Origin: DATLMR01 sp035634255 | GTDB taxonomy: Bacteria > Acidobacteriota > Blastocatellia > UBA7656 | Assembly: GCA_035634255.1 (NCBI GenBank) | Contig: DASQDI010000024.1 | Location: forward strand, 61,961 to 125,960 | Reading direction: 5' to 3' | DNA length: 64,000 bases | Shown here: in pieces, positions 18,461 through 26,647 of the stretch | Position numbering within the stretch: the stretch's first letter is position 1 | Layout: every line of letters begins with the position of its first letter | The notes under the pieces: generated by a model | The model's input: only the letters and a program-made list of their open reading frames with translations | What the model was told of the DNA's origin: nothing | Database searches by the model: none | Made by a program: the position numbers and the translations under genes

Positions 18461-18482
18461 AGAGAAAGAAGCGACGATTAAA

Positions 18483-18534
18483 AAAGGGAGGCTCGAACGT
18501 CAATCGGTTTTCATTGACGTTCGAGCCTCCCTTT
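18483..18534. terminator. strong bidirectional terminator, 22-bp perfect stem
   Basis: AAAGGGAGGCTCGAACGTCAAT (18483-18504) is the exact reverse complement of 18513-18534; the loop is 8 bases. A-run on one side and T-run on the other make it work for both strands. It separates the plus-strand subtilase gene from the convergent minus-strand gene ending at 18601. Confidence 0.75.
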
Positions 18535-18600
18535 CGATCATGACCGTCAGAAAGCCTTCGGCTTAAGCAATCGAGGGAAGGGCTTCGCGGGCCGATGGTC

Positions 18601-19764
18601 TCAAGTTCCCTGCCCCGGCCGGGACTGTTTCAAACCTTCTTTCGCGCCCTGATTGGCCTGCTCCGCCCTGCCGATGGCGGCCTTCAAAGCGAGTTCTTCG
18701 CTCTCCCCCTTCATCTCCGATTCGAGCGAGCGGAGGACCTGCAAGTGCCGCTCGGTCGCTTCTAAAAGCGTTTCGAGCGCCTTGGGCAGGGCCGAGCTTT
18801 TCGGGTTCCGCTCGTGCGCGTCTTCGAGCTTGGCCATCGCCTCGTCGACGGTCTTGCTGTAGTGCTGAAGAAGCTGGACGCGGCTCAGCTTCGGGAGCGC
18901 CCCCCAGTTGCGAATCTCCTTGTCCGCCCTCTCGCGCGTCTTCTTGTCGTCGGAATTAAGTTGGGAGTCGGCCCCGGTCCCCGTGAGCGCGGCTATCCGC
19001 CTGTCGGCTATCTTCATGAAGACTTTGATCCGGTCGTCCGCCTTTTGCGCCTGCCTCACCAGATCGTCTTCCTCTTCGGTCATGTAATCTCCGGGGAACT
19101 GGGGGGGCGACAGGCGGACGAGAGTGGTAAAGGCCCTGCCTATGATCGGGCCGTGCTGGTCGGAGCCATCTTCCTCCGGCTCCTTCTTCTCGGGCTTCTT
19201 CTCCTTGGCCGGGTCGTCCAGAATCTCGCCCGCCGCGAAAGTCTCGTTCAAAGCCCGGACCCGCAACTGCTTCGCCTGCGCGTTGGCCGCCGCCGCGAAT
19301 GCCACCCGCTCGGGAGGGAAAAGCCTGATCATGTTGTCCAGAACCCTTAGCTGTTTGTAGAGCCTCTGCTCCACCTTTTTCGAGAGGCTCCTTTTAGAGC
19401 CCTGCTGAGAGAAGGCGAGCTGCGCCGCCTTCGAGACGGCCTTGTTAAATATATCGAGCTCCCGCTCGGCGTCAGCGATCCTCCCCTCCTTAGTCGCGGA
19501 GTAGGCGATTTCGAGGTGAGCGTCAGAGATGTCAAGGTAAGTCTCGACCAGCTTCTTCGGGTTGCGCGAGTCGCCCAGCATATCGCGCTCCTGCTGGGTT
19601 ATCAGCTTTTCAAGCGGGGCGGGGTTGACCGGCAGCGGCGGCGCGTCACCGTCCTGGGCGAGCCCGCCCATCGCGAGCAGGAGTGTGAGCGCCAGAGGGC
19701 AGGCCGCCAGCCGCCAGCGGCGCAGGGCGGTCATCTTCGATTTATTCTCCTCCCGGTTATTCAT
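18601..19764 (-). CDS. secreted helical protein of unknown function
   Basis: A 387-residue protein with a signal peptide (basic start, hydrophobic core about 20-35, likely cut near GGLAQDG). The rest is almost wholly predicted helix with charged, coiled-coil-like heptads, and a Lys/Glu-rich linker at about 192-205 (PAKEKKPEKKEPEEDG). No domain is recognised. The start codon lies inside the stop region of the TPR gene (ATGAATAA, an 8-base overlap), so both proteins are made from one transcript in linked amounts. That suggests a partnership with the periplasmic TPR protein, perhaps as an assembled complex; this is inference. Confidence 0.75.
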   Translation of the reverse strand: MNNREENKSKMTALRRWRLAACPLALTLLLAMGGLAQDGDAPPLPVNPAPLEKLITQQERDMLGDSRNPKKLVETYLDISDAHLEIAYSATKEGRIADAERELDIFNKAVSKAAQLAFSQQGSKRSLSKKVEQRLYKQLRVLDNMIRLFPPERVAFAAAANAQAKQLRVRALNETFAAGEILDDPAKEKKPEKKEPEEDGSDQHGPIIGRAFTTLVRLSPPQFPGDYMTEEEDDLVRQAQKADDRIKVFMKIADRRIAALTGTGADSQLNSDDKKTRERADKEIRNWGALPKLSRVQLLQHYSKTVDEAMAKLEDAHERNPKSSALPKALETLLEATERHLQVLRSLESEMKGESEELALKAAIGRAEQANQGAKEGLKQSRPGQGT

Positions 19765-21190
19765 CTCCGTTTCCCTTGCCCGATTTTTTGGGCGACGCGC
19801 ACTTCTTTTCTTTCATGAGCCTCTGCAACGTCCCCACCCTGACGCCTGCCTCTTCGAGCTCGCCCTTGTTCGACGAGGGGTCGGCCCGGCGGATGAATTC
19901 CTGGTACGCGCGGACGGCCTGCTCGCAATCGCCGAGCTTATCGAAAGAGATTGCCAGAAAGTAGTAGCTTGCGGCGATGTCCGGTCGCACCTTTATCACC
20001 CAGATGAACTCGCGGGCGGCCGGGGCGTGCCGATTAAGCTTGAACAGCGCCGTGGCCAGGCTCGCATGAGCCGGGTAATTGTCAGGCTCCTGCCTTATCG
20101 CCTCCTGAAGAACGGGCAGAGCAGCCTCATATTGCATCGAGCGCAAATAGGAAGCCCCGAGCTGAGTCCGCGCGCGGTTATCCTTCGGGTTCAGCTCGAC
20201 CGCGCGGCGGTAAAAGCCCACGGCCGCTCCGGGGTTATCCTTGAAGTTCAGGTCGCCGGCGAGGGCCAGCAACGCAGGGTCGTCCGGGCGGGCGGAGAGC
20301 AGCGGCTCGACCTCTTTCAAAGCTTCATCGCCCTGATTGTTTTCCGACATCGCTCTGGCAAGCTCGATCCGGGTCGCCAAATCTTCCGGCTTCTCCCTCA
20401 ACAACCCCCTGTAAATCTGAATCGCCGCCTGATGCCGCCCCGCCTGCGAGTGCAGATGCGCGACCTTCAACGCCAGCTCGCGCGAGGGTTGGGCGCGGTA
20501 AGCGGCGGAGTAATCCTCCGTCGCCCTTGCGATGTCGCCCTTGATTTCGAACAGGCGGCCCCTCCCCTCCCGCGCGGTTGCATTGTTCGGGTCCAGGGCC
20601 AGGGCGCGCCCGAACTCCGCGAGGGCTTCGTCCCGCCTGCCCATCCGATCCAGAGCGACTCCGAGCAGGGCGTGAGTGAAAGCGTCCGCCTCGCCCATTT
20701 CGATGGCGGCCTTCAACTGTTCCGAAGCCGCCGCCGCGTCGCCGCCCTTGAGCAGAGCGCTCGCATAAAAGATTCTGACGCGCGTGAGCTTAGGGTCAAG
20801 CTCGACCGCCCTCCTGAACGCTTTCACGGCGTCCGCGGTCTGTCCGCGGTCCGACAGGATTTGCCCGAGGGCCCGGTGCGCGCGCGCGAAGGAGGGGTCC
20901 AGCTCGATGACTTTTCTCAGATCGCTCTCCGCTTCGGCATCGCGGTTGAGGCTTATCAAAGCGACCGCCCTCTGATAGTAAGCCTGAAACAGCGCGGGGT
21001 CCGAAGTGATCGCTTGCGTGTAATAACGGATCGCGGTGTTGGAGTCCCCGCGCTCCTGCGCATTCTGCCCCTGCTCGAAAGCGGCCACGGCGGCCTGTTT
21101 CACGTCGCCTTGCCGCCCGGCCGGGCCCTGAGCGCTGGATGAGGCGAAGGCCGCAAGCGAAAATAGGGCTAGAAGGATGATGCGAAGCAT
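19757..21190 (-). CDS. secreted TPR-repeat protein
   Basis: A 477-residue protein with an N-terminal signal peptide (about 1-20, ending ASSSAQG) and about eleven tetratricopeptide repeats. Typical 34-residue units are seen, such as AIRYYTQAITSDPALFQAYYQRAVAL, AVKAFRRAVELDPKLTRVRIFYASALL and AVGFYRRAVELNPKDNRARTQLGASYL. Such proteins scaffold protein complexes; nothing shows a catalytic domain. It is likely exported to the periplasm or outer membrane. The next gene overlaps its stop by eight bases. The upstream gap (21191-21315) contains the left arm of a heptamer-repeat locus, so any promoter must lie between or beyond it. Confidence 0.85.
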   Translation of the reverse strand: MLRIILLALFSLAAFASSSAQGPAGRQGDVKQAAVAAFEQGQNAQERGDSNTAIRYYTQAITSDPALFQAYYQRAVALISLNRDAEAESDLRKVIELDPSFARAHRALGQILSDRGQTADAVKAFRRAVELDPKLTRVRIFYASALLKGGDAAAASEQLKAAIEMGEADAFTHALLGVALDRMGRRDEALAEFGRALALDPNNATAREGRGRLFEIKGDIARATEDYSAAYRAQPSRELALKVAHLHSQAGRHQAAIQIYRGLLREKPEDLATRIELARAMSENNQGDEALKEVEPLLSARPDDPALLALAGDLNFKDNPGAAVGFYRRAVELNPKDNRARTQLGASYLRSMQYEAALPVLQEAIRQEPDNYPAHASLATALFKLNRHAPAAREFIWVIKVRPDIAASYYFLAISFDKLGDCEQAVRAYQEFIRRADPSSNKGELEEAGVRVGTLQRLMKEKKCASPKKSGKGNGDE

Positions 21191-21217
21191 GCGGTTAAAA
21201 CCTCGACGGGAATGATA

Positions 21218-21375
21218 GCAGGGGTCGGCGGTCAGGGGCCAGCGGCCGGGACGCCGCCCGTGATTCCGGTCTACTCAAAAATAATTCTGTAAATAGAATC
21301 TGAAATGTTCTTTCCTTAACCCCTGACCCCTGCCCCCTGACTCCTGGCCCCTGCCGCCGGCCCCTGGCCCCTGCT
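21218..21375. repeat. heptamer-repeat locus 2, overlaps the kinase gene end
   Basis: Left arm 21218-21250 (units such as CAGGGGT, CGGCGGT) and right arm 21319-21375 (CCCCTGA, CCCCTGC, CTCCTGG). The same CGCCGGCCCCTG segment as in locus 1 occurs in the right arm. The right arm is read as the last 19 codons of the kinase gene, giving the low-complexity tail SRGQGPAAGARSQGAGVRG. Confidence 0.75.
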
Positions 21376-24060
21376 TTTCACATACCTCCACAACCCGAGC
21401 GCCAGAAGCCCGAAGACGCAGATGACCAGTATATTAGAGTTTGAAACGAACGCGGGCTCGCCGACATAACGGAAATTCACCGCCTCGTCGAGCAGGAAGT
21501 AAGTGAGGTACAGGACCCACGCCGCCGCGAACCCCCGGCTCCTGTAGAAGTAGACTACTATGGCGGTCCCCGCCGTCACGGACGCATAATTGACCAGCAG
21601 TACCGGGACGCTCGTCTGCTCGAAATCCATAGCCATGAGGCCGGGCAGGAGCGCCGGGATCAAGGTCGCGAGAAAGTCGTTCTTCACAACCCTCTCCACC
21701 GCCTCGGTCAGCAGCACGATGAGCGAGATGAGCAGGAGCGAAGCGAGCAGGGCGAGCACGAGCGTGACGAACAGGCTCTCCCTCTCTATCGAATCCACCA
21801 TGTCCGTTATTGTGGGCAGGTAGCCCGGAAAAAGAGGCAGCAGCATCTCCAGGGTGTGGACGACTCCGGTCGCGACCACCCCGCCTATGACGCCCTGGAT
21901 GAGAGAGGCCGAGACGTACTTCGACGACAGGCGGCCCTCGGCCAGGTGGTCCGCCCCGTACAGCCGCTCGGGGTACTTATCGCGCAGCCATTCGAAGAAG
22001 CCCGCGAAGGCCGGGTAGAGCGCGACCGCGCCGACGGCCGAAACGATCAGCCCGCCCGCTATGTCCTCTATGCCGCCGCTGGAGACTCCGAGGTAGGCCA
22101 CGAAGAAAGATGCGGCGAAGAACGCGCACATGGCCATCGGGAGCTTGCGGCGGAGTGCGTCCCACCGCTTCGTCCGGGCGAGGAAGACGATGCCGAGGCA
22201 GTAGGCGATGAAGATGGTCAGGATGATGACCGCCGTCTGACTGCGCCTTACGAAATCGATCAGCGCGCCCCCGCCGGCCGAGCCCGGCACGTGCGGGGCT
22301 TCGAGCGCGCGGCTCAGAGTCGTGACCCTCTCACCCTGAAGCACCACGCGCACGGTGCGGCTCTGCCCGAAGACCGGATTCGGGTCGCGCCACGTGATCT
22401 CAGAGACGCCCGGAGGGTTCGACCGCTTTATGAATTCAAGGTCGAAGCCGCCGACCTCGATCCCGAGCAGCGATTGGACGGCCCGCGACGCGATCTCCAC
22501 GGCCTGCGTCTGCGGCGGGCCCTCGATACTCCCCCTGTCCTGAGGCGGCGTCGTGAAGCTGGTGAGGCGGCCCCGCGAGTCTATCGAGAGCACAGCTTCT
22601 CCCGGCCTGAGCCTCGCGTCGAAGCCTTTAAAGTCTCCCTCCCCCGGACGCACGAAGGCGACCTTCCACCCGGCGGCGTACCCCTCGCGAATAGCCTCGC
22701 GCGCGCGGGCCTGCCCCTCCCTCCGAGCGACCTCTTTCAGGTCGAGGTCGCTCGCCTGAAAGGCGATGTGGCTTTCGAGCCCCGACGTATCGTACCCGAA
22801 GCCGCTGAAAACCTCCCGCGCTTTGCTGAGCGCCACGACCCTCGGAGTGTTTAGCTTAAGCTCCGAGCCGAGGTTGGAGTAATGATTGACGGGCCATATC
22901 GCTATGAAACTGATCGCGGCGATGACCGATAAAATCAGGCTGCCTCTCGTAAACTGCGTGACACGCCTCGCCCTCGGGTCGTCTTCGGGAAGCGCGAAGT
23001 GATGGAGGGCGGTCTTGAGGGGGATCTTTTCCGTCATCCCCCCGGCGATGAAGTCGCTGCGCACGGGCTTGTTCTGGACCGTCGTGTAAGAGCCGCTGCT
23101 GAGGTCGCGCACCAGCTCGCGCAGATCTATGGCGACTTCTTTTATCGACTGGTAGCGTTCCTCCGGGTCTTTGGCGAGAGCCTTGCGCACGATCCGCTGA
23201 AGTTCCACAGGGCAGTTCGGATTGAGTTCGGCAATCGGGGTCGCCTGCGCGTAAACGATCCGGTGAAGGGTATCGATCAGGGAATCGCCCTCGAACGGCT
23301 TCTGCCCCGTCGCCACTTCGTAAAGGATGCAGCCGAAGGAGAAGATGTCCGACCTCTGGTCGAGCGGCTTGCCCTGGGCCTGCTCGGGCGACATGTAATT
23401 GATCGTGCCCATAACAACGCCCGACCGGGTCTTCTGCGCGAGGGCGGTGTCGGCCTCCGAGCCTTCGCCGAGAGGCCGCGTCTGCTCGACGAGCTTGGCC
23501 AGGCCGAAGTCGAGAATCTTGGCGTACCCGTCCTGAGAGATCATTATGTTATCGGGCTTCAAATCCCTGTGAATGATCCCCGCCGCGTGCGCTTTGACGA
23601 GCCCTTCAGCGACCTGCACCAGATATTCCAGCAGCCTCTTCAGGTCGACTTTTTCATCATGTACCTTCGCGCGGAGGGTCTCCCCGTCGATGTACTCCAT
23701 CGTGATGTAGTGAATGGTGGTAGGCCGGACCGGCTCGACCGGCATGGTCTCGTCGAACTCCGAGGCCGAGCTCGATTCCGGGGAGAGTTCCGAGAGGAGT
23801 TTGGTCTGTAGGTCCGAGTCCGGCTCGACGTGGCCTATCTCATGAATCGTGACGATGTTGGGATGGTTGAGAGCCGAAGCGGCCTTCGCCTCCTGAATGA
23901 ACCTCCGCACGCGGTCGGGGTCCTGCACCAGGTCGGCGGGCAGGATCTTCAGAGCGACGTGACGGTCCAGGCGGGTGTCGAGGGCCTTATAAATCTCGCC
24001 CATCCCGCCGGAGCCGATTTTGCTCACGATTCGATAATGAGAAATAGTTTGTGAAATCAC
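21316..24060 (-). CDS. PknB-type Ser/Thr kinase fused to a polytopic membrane domain
   Basis: A 914-residue protein. The cytosolic kinase domain (about 9-290) is complete: GSGGMGEIYKA loop, K38, E57, HRDLKPDN (D166), DFG (184-186) and MSPEQ. An unusual acidic insert of about 40 residues (77-115) lies between strands 3 and 5. One membrane segment (about 374-390) leads to an external domain of about 200 residues (395-600). Six to seven further hydrophobic segments (about 605-890) end the protein. The polytopic part matches no family I can name; a degenerate CPBP-like membrane peptidase is possible, but I see no EExxxR motif. The last 19 codons come from a heptamer repeat. It probably senses an envelope signal and phosphorylates cytosolic proteins. 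Confidence 0.85.
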   Translation of the reverse strand: MISQTISHYRIVSKIGSGGMGEIYKALDTRLDRHVALKILPADLVQDPDRVRRFIQEAKAASALNHPNIVTIHEIGHVEPDSDLQTKLLSELSPESSSASEFDETMPVEPVRPTTIHYITMEYIDGETLRAKVHDEKVDLKRLLEYLVQVAEGLVKAHAAGIIHRDLKPDNIMISQDGYAKILDFGLAKLVEQTRPLGEGSEADTALAQKTRSGVVMGTINYMSPEQAQGKPLDQRSDIFSFGCILYEVATGQKPFEGDSLIDTLHRIVYAQATPIAELNPNCPVELQRIVRKALAKDPEERYQSIKEVAIDLRELVRDLSSGSYTTVQNKPVRSDFIAGGMTEKIPLKTALHHFALPEDDPRARRVTQFTRGSLILSVIAAISFIAIWPVNHYSNLGSELKLNTPRVVALSKAREVFSGFGYDTSGLESHIAFQASDLDLKEVARREGQARAREAIREGYAAGWKVAFVRPGEGDFKGFDARLRPGEAVLSIDSRGRLTSFTTPPQDRGSIEGPPQTQAVEIASRAVQSLLGIEVGGFDLEFIKRSNPPGVSEITWRDPNPVFGQSRTVRVVLQGERVTTLSRALEAPHVPGSAGGGALIDFVRRSQTAVIILTIFIAYCLGIVFLARTKRWDALRRKLPMAMCAFFAASFFVAYLGVSSGGIEDIAGGLIVSAVGAVALYPAFAGFFEWLRDKYPERLYGADHLAEGRLSSKYVSASLIQGVIGGVVATGVVHTLEMLLPLFPGYLPTITDMVDSIERESLFVTLVLALLASLLLISLIVLLTEAVERVVKNDFLATLIPALLPGLMAMDFEQTSVPVLLVNYASVTAGTAIVVYFYRSRGFAAAWVLYLTYFLLDEAVNFRYVGEPAFVSNSNILVICVFGLLALGLWRYVKSRGQGPAAGARSQGAGVRG

Positions 24061-24185
24061 TCGGCGTCTACCTCGAACGACTGCACGCGGCGGTTTACAA
24101 CGATCTTTAATAACGGCGATGGGCCTTCAATGCTTCCAACAATGTTTCCGACTCACCTGAGGGCCGGCCTCGCCCGTCCGCGCTC

Positions 24186-25643
24186 TCACCGCCCCGGAGC
24201 CGCTTTCCCTTTCGAAGGCGGCGGCGCTTTCGGGATCAGGCCCGGCTTTACCAGCTCGTCGATGGGCTTCCCCTCCGCGCCAGTGAAGATCAGGTTGAGC
24301 AGGCCCGCGCCGGTAGGGGCGATGTCGATCATCCGCGCCAGAGAGGCCCGCGCGCCGACGCGCGCACCCGCGCCGTAGATGATCAGAGAAGACCTCATCT
24401 CCGCGCGGGAGGGCAACTGCCCGTGGGTCCCTTTGTAGTCCTCGCTCGCCCGCACGTCAGGCCCGGAAAGGTCGTCGCCGAACACGACGCCCGGCGCGGC
24501 GTCGAGCATCAGGACCGCTTCGGGAATGGCCCCGAGTTTCTTCAACTGCGCCTGATTCAGCACGCGATTGATTGGGCTGTTGTTGCGCGCAGACACCTCC
24601 GCGAAGAGCTTCTCGACTTTCGCCGCGGTCGCCTTGTCGTTCGGGTCTTTCAACACGATTGCGCACGAGCCCCCGGCGGGCCACGCGGCGGCTTTCCAGT
24701 CGGACGCTTTGCCCGACGCATCGAGCGTGATCAGCTTCTCTTTGACCAGCAGCACGTTCGGGCTGAACCTCTTCTCGACCGAGGCGAAGCCATGATCGGA
24801 CACGATAAAGAAGGTGGTCTTCTCGAAAATCCCGGCCTTTTTCGTCGCCTCGATTATACGCCCGATATATCGGTCCTGGCGTTCGATGACCCTGAACGCT
24901 TCCGGGGACCGCGTGCCGTACCTGTGGTGCGCGGAGTCGAGATCGACCAGATGAATCAGCATCAGGTTCGGCTTGTGAGAAGTGATTATGTATTCGCTGA
25001 TGGCCGTCCTGCGCCCGTCCGTGGACGTGTCGCCGCCCGCGCCGGTGCCGGAGGCGAGCGCCTTGGCGAGCAGGCCGGGCGTCGAATGCTCAAGCGAGCG
25101 CTTCGGCGTCGGGGGCGACTCCGCCGGGTCCCAGATTTCCGGGACTAGGTGATCGATCTCGGCCCCGACCGTGACGGGCCACCCCACCGCGCCCGTGACG
25201 AGCCCCGCCTTCTTAGCGAGCGTCCAGAGAGTCTCCGATTTCAGGTCCTTCGCGAACCAGTACCACGCTTTAGTCTGCGGGGCGGGCGGGGCCTCGAAGA
25301 TTCGGTTCTGGATGATCCCATGCGTGGACGGGCGCACTCCCGTCACGAGGGTCGTGTGCGCGGGGTACGTCACCGACGGGTAGACGCCTTCGACCCCGTC
25401 CGCATACGCGCCGTCGAGTTTCATCCGGACGAGGGTCGGGACTTTCAACCCCAGTTGCGCGGGCGAGGTATAATACTCCGGGACCAGCCCGTCGATTGAG
25501 ATCATGACAACGTGCCAGTCCGTCCGGGGAGCGGGCGTCCGGGCCGCCTGGCCCCGCGCGGCTGCCGGGCCGAGCGGGTTCACAACCGCGAGCGCGAGAA
25601 GCAGGAGGGCGGGGAGGTATTTGCGCGGGCCGAGTTTCCTCAT
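24186..25643 (-). CDS. secreted NPP-type phosphodiesterase / alkaline phosphatase superfamily
   Basis: A 485-residue periplasmic enzyme with a signal peptide (about 8-30). It shows the type I phosphodiesterase/nucleotide pyrophosphatase plan: metal ligand in SIDGLVPEYY, nucleophile Thr in YPSVTYPAHTTLVTG, second metal site in HLVDLDSAHHRYG, then SDHGF and a late His in KGTHGQLP. Family members cleave phosphodiester or phosphomonoester bonds in two-metal zinc sites; the natural substrate cannot be told. A good SD (AAGGTGG) precedes the ATG. The upstream hydrolase gene ends 14 bases away, so the two form an operon. The stop lies 125 bases before the kinase start. Confidence 0.88.
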   Translation of the reverse strand: MRKLGPRKYLPALLLLALAVVNPLGPAAARGQAARTPAPRTDWHVVMISIDGLVPEYYTSPAQLGLKVPTLVRMKLDGAYADGVEGVYPSVTYPAHTTLVTGVRPSTHGIIQNRIFEAPPAPQTKAWYWFAKDLKSETLWTLAKKAGLVTGAVGWPVTVGAEIDHLVPEIWDPAESPPTPKRSLEHSTPGLLAKALASGTGAGGDTSTDGRRTAISEYIITSHKPNLMLIHLVDLDSAHHRYGTRSPEAFRVIERQDRYIGRIIEATKKAGIFEKTTFFIVSDHGFASVEKRFSPNVLLVKEKLITLDASGKASDWKAAAWPAGGSCAIVLKDPNDKATAAKVEKLFAEVSARNNSPINRVLNQAQLKKLGAIPEAVLMLDAAPGVVFGDDLSGPDVRASEDYKGTHGQLPSRAEMRSSLIIYGAGARVGARASLARMIDIAPTGAGLLNLIFTGAEGKPIDELVKPGLIPKAPPPSKGKAAPGR

Positions 25644-25657
25644 TCTGTTTCCACCTT

Positions 25658-26416
25658 TCAGACAGTGACGCTCAAGCCGTCTCTTCCGATTATCACTTCG
25701 CCCGAAAATTCTTTTCTCAATTCGGCCTCGACCTCCGCCTCATCCACGTCGAAATAGAAGTGGGTGACCGCGAGGCGGGCGACCTTCGCCCGCGCGGCCA
25801 GTCGGGCCACGTCGGAGATGGAGAGGTGCGGCACGCCTTCTTTTCTCTCGCGGAAGGAGCACTCCGACACCAGAAGGTCCGCGCCCGAGAAGAAGTCCGC
25901 AAGCCCGTCGTCGTAGTCGGTGTCGCCCGTGTAGCAGACCGCGCGGCCTTCGCTCTCAACCCTGACGGCGAGGCTCTCGTCCGTGTGGGGGGTCTTGGCG
26001 ACCGAGAGGCAGCTGTTTTGGGCCAGTTCGATCCGGTCCCCCGGCGCGACCTTTCGGACCTCGACAGGAAACTTCGGCGTGAAGAGGTCATCGCCGAAAG
26101 CCTGCTTCAGCCCTCCGGTAACGCGGTCCAGAGCGTGCGCTCCGATCAACGTGAACGGGTCGGACCGCGCGTCGCGTATCGCATGTTTGAAGGCGAAGAA
26201 CAGCGACGCAAGCTCCCCCACGTGATCGACGTGGAAATGGCTTACGAAGAGGTGAGACATCTCCCGCCACGGCAGGCCGTACCGGGCAAGGGCGTGGACC
26301 GTCCCGGCCCCGCAATCCAGCATCATGCGAAGCTCGCCGGATTCGATAAAGTAGCCGGAGGAGTTACGCGCCCCGTCGGGAACGACGGTCCCTGATCCCA
26401 GGATCGTCAGCTTCAT
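25658..26416 (-). CDS. metallo-beta-lactamase-fold hydrolase, RNase Z-like
   Basis: A 252-residue MBL-fold enzyme without signal peptide. It opens with MKLTILGSGT, the mark of the RNase Z/arylsulfatase branch. Metal ligands are in SHFHVDHVGEL (HxHxDH), in the second His of TPHTDES, in YTGDTDYDD (Asp) and in VTHFYFD (last His). It lacks the flexible exosite arm expected in a true tRNase Z, so a role in tRNA 3' processing is doubtful; phosphodiesterase or small-molecule hydrolase activity is as likely. It heads a two-gene operon with the NPP-type enzyme. The start codon has only a weak SD. Confidence 0.85.
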   Translation of the reverse strand: MKLTILGSGTVVPDGARNSSGYFIESGELRMMLDCGAGTVHALARYGLPWREMSHLFVSHFHVDHVGELASLFFAFKHAIRDARSDPFTLIGAHALDRVTGGLKQAFGDDLFTPKFPVEVRKVAPGDRIELAQNSCLSVAKTPHTDESLAVRVESEGRAVCYTGDTDYDDGLADFFSGADLLVSECSFRERKEGVPHLSISDVARLAARAKVARLAVTHFYFDVDEAEVEAELRKEFSGEVIIGRDGLSVTV

Positions 26417-26570
26417 ACGAATAGATTTCCTGATAAGCTCAAAGTAACCGGCCGCCTGCCCCGGCCCGAAAGACCGGATTTCCCGCCTCTTTCAGGCCGT
26501 TTCGCCGATTTGACACTGAATTGTACCACGCCACCGGCCGGCGGCGCACAGTGTCGCGCCGCAGTCGTTG

Positions 26571-26600
26571 TTGACATTCCTGCCCGGCATCTTCTAGCAT
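26571..26600 (+). promoter_or_regulatory. candidate sigma70 promoter for the MFS gene
   Basis: TTGACA (26571-26576), 18-base spacer, TAGCAT (26595-26600), about 41 bases from expected transcript start to the ATG at 26648. It supports that start over the longer open frame from 26510. Confidence 0.5.
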
Positions 26601-26647
26601 CGCACGAGTCCGCGCTTATCAATCTAAGACAGCCGGTTAAAGGTAAA

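Noticed and set aside
19562..21142. 526-codon frame opposite the TPR gene
   Set aside because: TPR repeats and the signal peptide on the minus strand explain the region; the plus-strand product shows no fold.
24186..26416. A link between the NPP-type enzyme and RNase Z-like protein as an RNA-processing operon
   Set aside because: The first is exported and the second lacks the tRNase Z exosite arm, so a shared RNA role is unlikely.
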